The notes below the pieces were generated by a model. The model had not been told where the DNA came from. It did no database searches and saw only the letters and a list, made by a program, of their open reading frames with translations. The position numbers were made by a program, and so were the translations under genes. Below, one piece after another: positions 5,354-7,108 of a stretch of 7,108 nt of DNA (its first letter is position 1; each line of letters opens with the position of its first letter). This DNA comes from Chloroflexota bacterium (lineage in GTDB: Bacteria; Chloroflexota; Limnocylindria; Limnocylindrales; CSP1-4): positions 1 to 7,108 of the forward strand of contig JACCYW010000152.1 of assembly GCA_013696275.1 (NCBI GenBank), read 5' to 3'.

Positions 5354-6658
5354 ATGATGGACCCCTCGACGGCCGTGACCGTTCCACTGCTGGCGCTACG
5401 GGCGCGACGCATCGATCGGCTACGCGACTCCGGCGGCATCGGCAAGCACCACCCGCCGGCCATCGCGACGACGAGACCGGCAGACACTGCCGCTGCGCTG
5501 GGTGGTGCGTTGTTGCCTGGCAGCGGCGGTCGGGTGGTGGTGATAGATGCCTCCGGCCCGCTGCCGTTGCCGCGTGACGCCCTTGTCCGGCTGCCCGATC
5601 CGATCGAGCCCGGCCGGCCGCTCGTGTGCCTGGACACCGAGACGACGGGGCTGGGCACTTCCGCCGGCACCCTCCCCTTTCTCATCGGGCTCGGTGTCTG
5701 GGATGGCGACAGGTTCTCGGTCCGCCAGTTGCTGCTGCCCGATCATGCCGCTGAGCCGGAGTTCCTGGCCGCGGTCCGGGACGCCATCCCGCCAGATGCG
5801 TGGCTCGTCACCTACAACGGTCGCTCGTTCGATTGGCCGCTCATGGTGGCGCGCTTCCGCCTCCACCATCACCCGCCGCCAGCGCACGCCGGGCATCTCG
5901 ATCTGCTGCCACTGGCACGCCAACTCTGGCGACACCGTCTGCCCGATGCCCGTCTCTGCTCGGTGGAGGCGGGCGTCTGTGGCGTGGTACGCGAGGCTGA
6001 CCTGCCTGGCGCGCTGATCCCGGAGCGTTACTTCGCTTACCTGCGCCACGGGCGAGCTGAGTCGCTGTTGGAGGTGGTGCGGCACAACCGCCAGGACGTG
6101 GCCTCACTGGCACGGCTCCTGCTGGCCCTGTCGCGCTGCCTGGACCCGCAGGCCTGGCCAGCGGAGGTACACCCGGGCGATCTCCATGGGTTGGGCCGTG
6201 CCTATGTCCGGCGGCGCCGCTACACGGAGGCCCTGACTTGCTTCGAGGCAGCCCTGGCGACTGCCTTGCCTCCGTCTTTCCTGCCGACGCAGGAGGCCGA
6301 TCCCTGGCAGGTGCCGCTATCCCAGCGAGCCGCCGTCGATCGAGCGCGGACCCTGGCACGCATGGGCCGTCACGATGAAGCTGCGCGAGTCTGGGCAGAG
6401 ATAGCCTCGCAAGGTGACCGGCTGGCGGCCCTCGCGTGGATCCAGGTGGCGAAGCGGCGTGAGCATCACGATGGTGATCCCACGTCAGCCCTTGCCGCGG
6501 CCGGTCGGGCAGCGGAGCTGGCCCTTCGCGGCCGTGCGGCGGGCAACCCGGTCCCGTGGGTCGAGCGCGATCTCTATCGGCGGCTGCCTCGTCTGCGGGC
6601 AGCGGCTGCGCGAGGCGTCAGGGCAGCGGCTGGGCGAGCTCTGCCAGGCGTTGCCTGA
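5354..6658 (+). CDS. mrfB: MrfB-type DEDDh 3'-5' exonuclease (YprB family) with TPR-like C-terminus
   Basis: 434 residues. The RNase H-like exonuclease domain (about 88-262) has Exo I VCLDTETTGL (Asp94, Glu96), Exo II YNGRSFDWP (Asp160) and Exo III HNRQDV (His244, Asp248). The H-x3-D spacing makes it DEDDh type with all metal-binding and general-base residues present. The intervening HLDLLPLARQLWRHRLPDA and the later LPGALIPERYF are characteristic of the YprB family. The C-terminal part contains TPR-like helices (GRAYVRRRRYTEALTCFEAAL, with a second repeat-like stretch at about 328-350), as in Bacillus MrfB, and may hold the partner or DNA. MrfB degrades the damaged strand after MrfA unwinding in mitomycin-lesion repair. 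ATG 5357 is a possible alternative start. The last 41 bases overlap the convergent PfkB gene, and the Ala/Arg-rich tail (about 415-430) arises from a local duplication. Confidence 0.9.
   Translation: MMDPSTAVTVPLLALRARRIDRLRDSGGIGKHHPPAIATTRPADTAAALGGALLPGSGGRVVVIDASGPLPLPRDALVRLPDPIEPGRPLVCLDTETTGLGTSAGTLPFLIGLGVWDGDRFSVRQLLLPDHAAEPEFLAAVRDAIPPDAWLVTYNGRSFDWPLMVARFRLHHHPPPAHAGHLDLLPLARQLWRHRLPDARLCSVEAGVCGVVREADLPGALIPERYFAYLRHGRAESLLEVVRHNRQDVASLARLLLALSRCLDPQAWPAEVHPGDLHGLGRAYVRRRRYTEALTCFEAALATALPPSFLPTQEADPWQVPLSQRAAVDRARTLARMGRHDEAARVWAEIASQGDRLAALAWIQVAKRREHHDGDPTSALAAAGRAAELALRGRAAGNPVPWVERDLYRRLPRLRAAAARGVRAAAGRALPGVA
6597..6638 (+). repeat. Imperfect tandem duplication, 18-bp units with a 24-bp period, in a gene overlap
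   Basis: Unit one at 6597-6614 (GGGCAGCGGCTGCGCGAG) and unit two at 6621-6638 differ at one base. On the plus strand they encode the RAAAARG-VRAAAGRA tail of MrfB. On the minus strand unit two encodes the last residues LAQPLP of the PfkB protein, and unit one lies beyond its stop. It looks like a small replication-slippage event. Confidence 0.6.
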
Positions 6659-7108
6659 TGGCGCTGCGGTCGATCGGTGTGCGCTCGACGGTGAGTGCCG
6701 CCAGCAGCGATGCCAGGTGGAGCGCGCGCATGTCCCAGGGATCCGCTTTGGGGCACGACAGGCGGCCGACCATCCAGCCGCAGATGAAGGCGTCGCCGGC
6801 GCCGGTCCGGTCGACGCGGACCCGGTCGGGCACGATCGGGATGGTCCGCAGCTTGATCCTTCCATCGTGGCGCCGAACGTGGAGCCCGCCGCGTTCACCG
6901 TGCTTCACGACGAGTTCCTGCCTATCTCGTGCCACCAGGTCGGCCAGGACCAGGGCCCCGCCGCGGGCGTCCTCCTCGCTCATGGTCGTCATGTCCGCGC
7001 GTAGCACCAAGGGGCCGCTGGCAAGCGGTCTCGGGCGCACCAGCTCTCCCGGTCGCAGCTCGCGCACCAGTCCTTGAAGGTCGAGCGCCACCAGACCGTC
7101 CGCCGGCA
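6618..7108 (-). CDS. PfkB/ribokinase-family carbohydrate kinase, C-terminal part (runs off the right edge)
   Basis: The minus-strand frame is open to the window edge and ends at TGA (6620-6618), so the N-terminal half with the sugar-binding region is missing. Visible elements in order: ALDLQGLVRELRPGE (7088-7044; the 'D.qG..R' segment of PfkB-family kinases), the LVVKHGERGGLHV strand-turn (about residues 60-72 counted from GTG 7091), and VDRTGAGDAFICGW (93-106 by the same count). The last is PfkB signature 2, whose GAGD holds the anion hole and the catalytic Asp100 that deprotonates the sugar hydroxyl. The enzyme would phosphorylate a sugar or nucleoside with ATP in the cytoplasm; the substrate cannot be told from this half. 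The GTG at 7091 is internal, not the real start. The gene is convergent with mrfB and overlaps it by 41 bp. Confidence 0.88.
   Translation of the reverse strand, partial: PADGLVALDLQGLVRELRPGELVRPRPLASGPLVLRADMTTMSEEDARGGALVLADLVARDRQELVVKHGERGGLHVRRHDGRIKLRTIPIVPDRVRVDRTGAGDAFICGWMVGRLSCPKADPWDMRALHLASLLAALTVERTPIDRSAIRQRLAELAQPLP

Noticed and set aside
5420..6085. Minus-strand open frame (221 codons) opposite mrfB
   Set aside because: Antisense to the conserved exonuclease domain, with no recognisable motif.
1..7108. CRISPR array, tRNA, riboswitch, insertion sequence or toxin-antitoxin genes
   Set aside because: No regularly spaced repeats, tRNA-like folds, transposase motifs or terminal inverted repeats were found on reading both strands by eye.

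Overview
The window is GC-rich (about two thirds G+C by eye) and densely packed. Genes lie on both strands with very short or overlapping junctions. The protein families (GT87 membrane glycosyltransferase, GPDPase-type membrane protein, FtsB/DivIC-like protein, MrfA/MrfB pair, PfkB kinase), the GTG starts and the TAnnnT boxes directly before start codons suggest a high-GC Chloroflexota or actinobacterial-type chromosome, possibly a Limnocylindria-like lineage. This taxonomic guess is inference from gene content only. There are no rRNA, tRNA, CRISPR, transposase or phage genes.

Layout. Bases 1-405 hold the 3' end of an unidentified gene, followed through a GTGA stop/start overlap by a histidine-kinase C-terminal remnant that has lost its dimerisation domain and most of its ATP site. 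A 7-bp hairpin ends this unit. Bases 430-1443 (minus) encode a GT87/DUF2029 polytopic glycosyltransferase. A 51-bp divergent spacer with two back-to-back -10-like boxes separates it from a plus-strand polytopic membrane protein (1495-2442). That gene ends in a CTAG palindrome shared with the stop codon of a convergent small FtsB/DivIC-like gene (2439-2852, minus).

The most informative part is 2853-6658. A divergent control region carries a near-ideal promoter for the FtsB-like gene (TTGACA-N17-TAGGAT, with the predicted +1 falling on the start codon). It also carries a good promoter for the helicase operon (TTGGCA-N17-TACGCT). Between that second promoter and its ribosome binding site lies an AT-rich 24-bp dyad with core GAAC-N4-GTTT, which resembles a Gram-positive-type LexA (SOS) box. 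Downstream come mrfA (DExH helicase with a C-terminal four-cysteine domain) and, 36 bp later, mrfB (DEDDh exonuclease plus TPR-like tail). These are the two partners of the mitomycin-lesion repair pathway described in Bacillus subtilis. The right edge (6618-7108, minus) is the 3' part of a PfkB-family sugar kinase, which overlaps mrfB tail to tail by 41 bp at a short tandem duplication.

I see no wholly unknown system. The best candidate for something not previously described is an MrfAB repair operon under apparent SOS-type control in a lineage distant from Bacillus, divergent from a cell-division gene.
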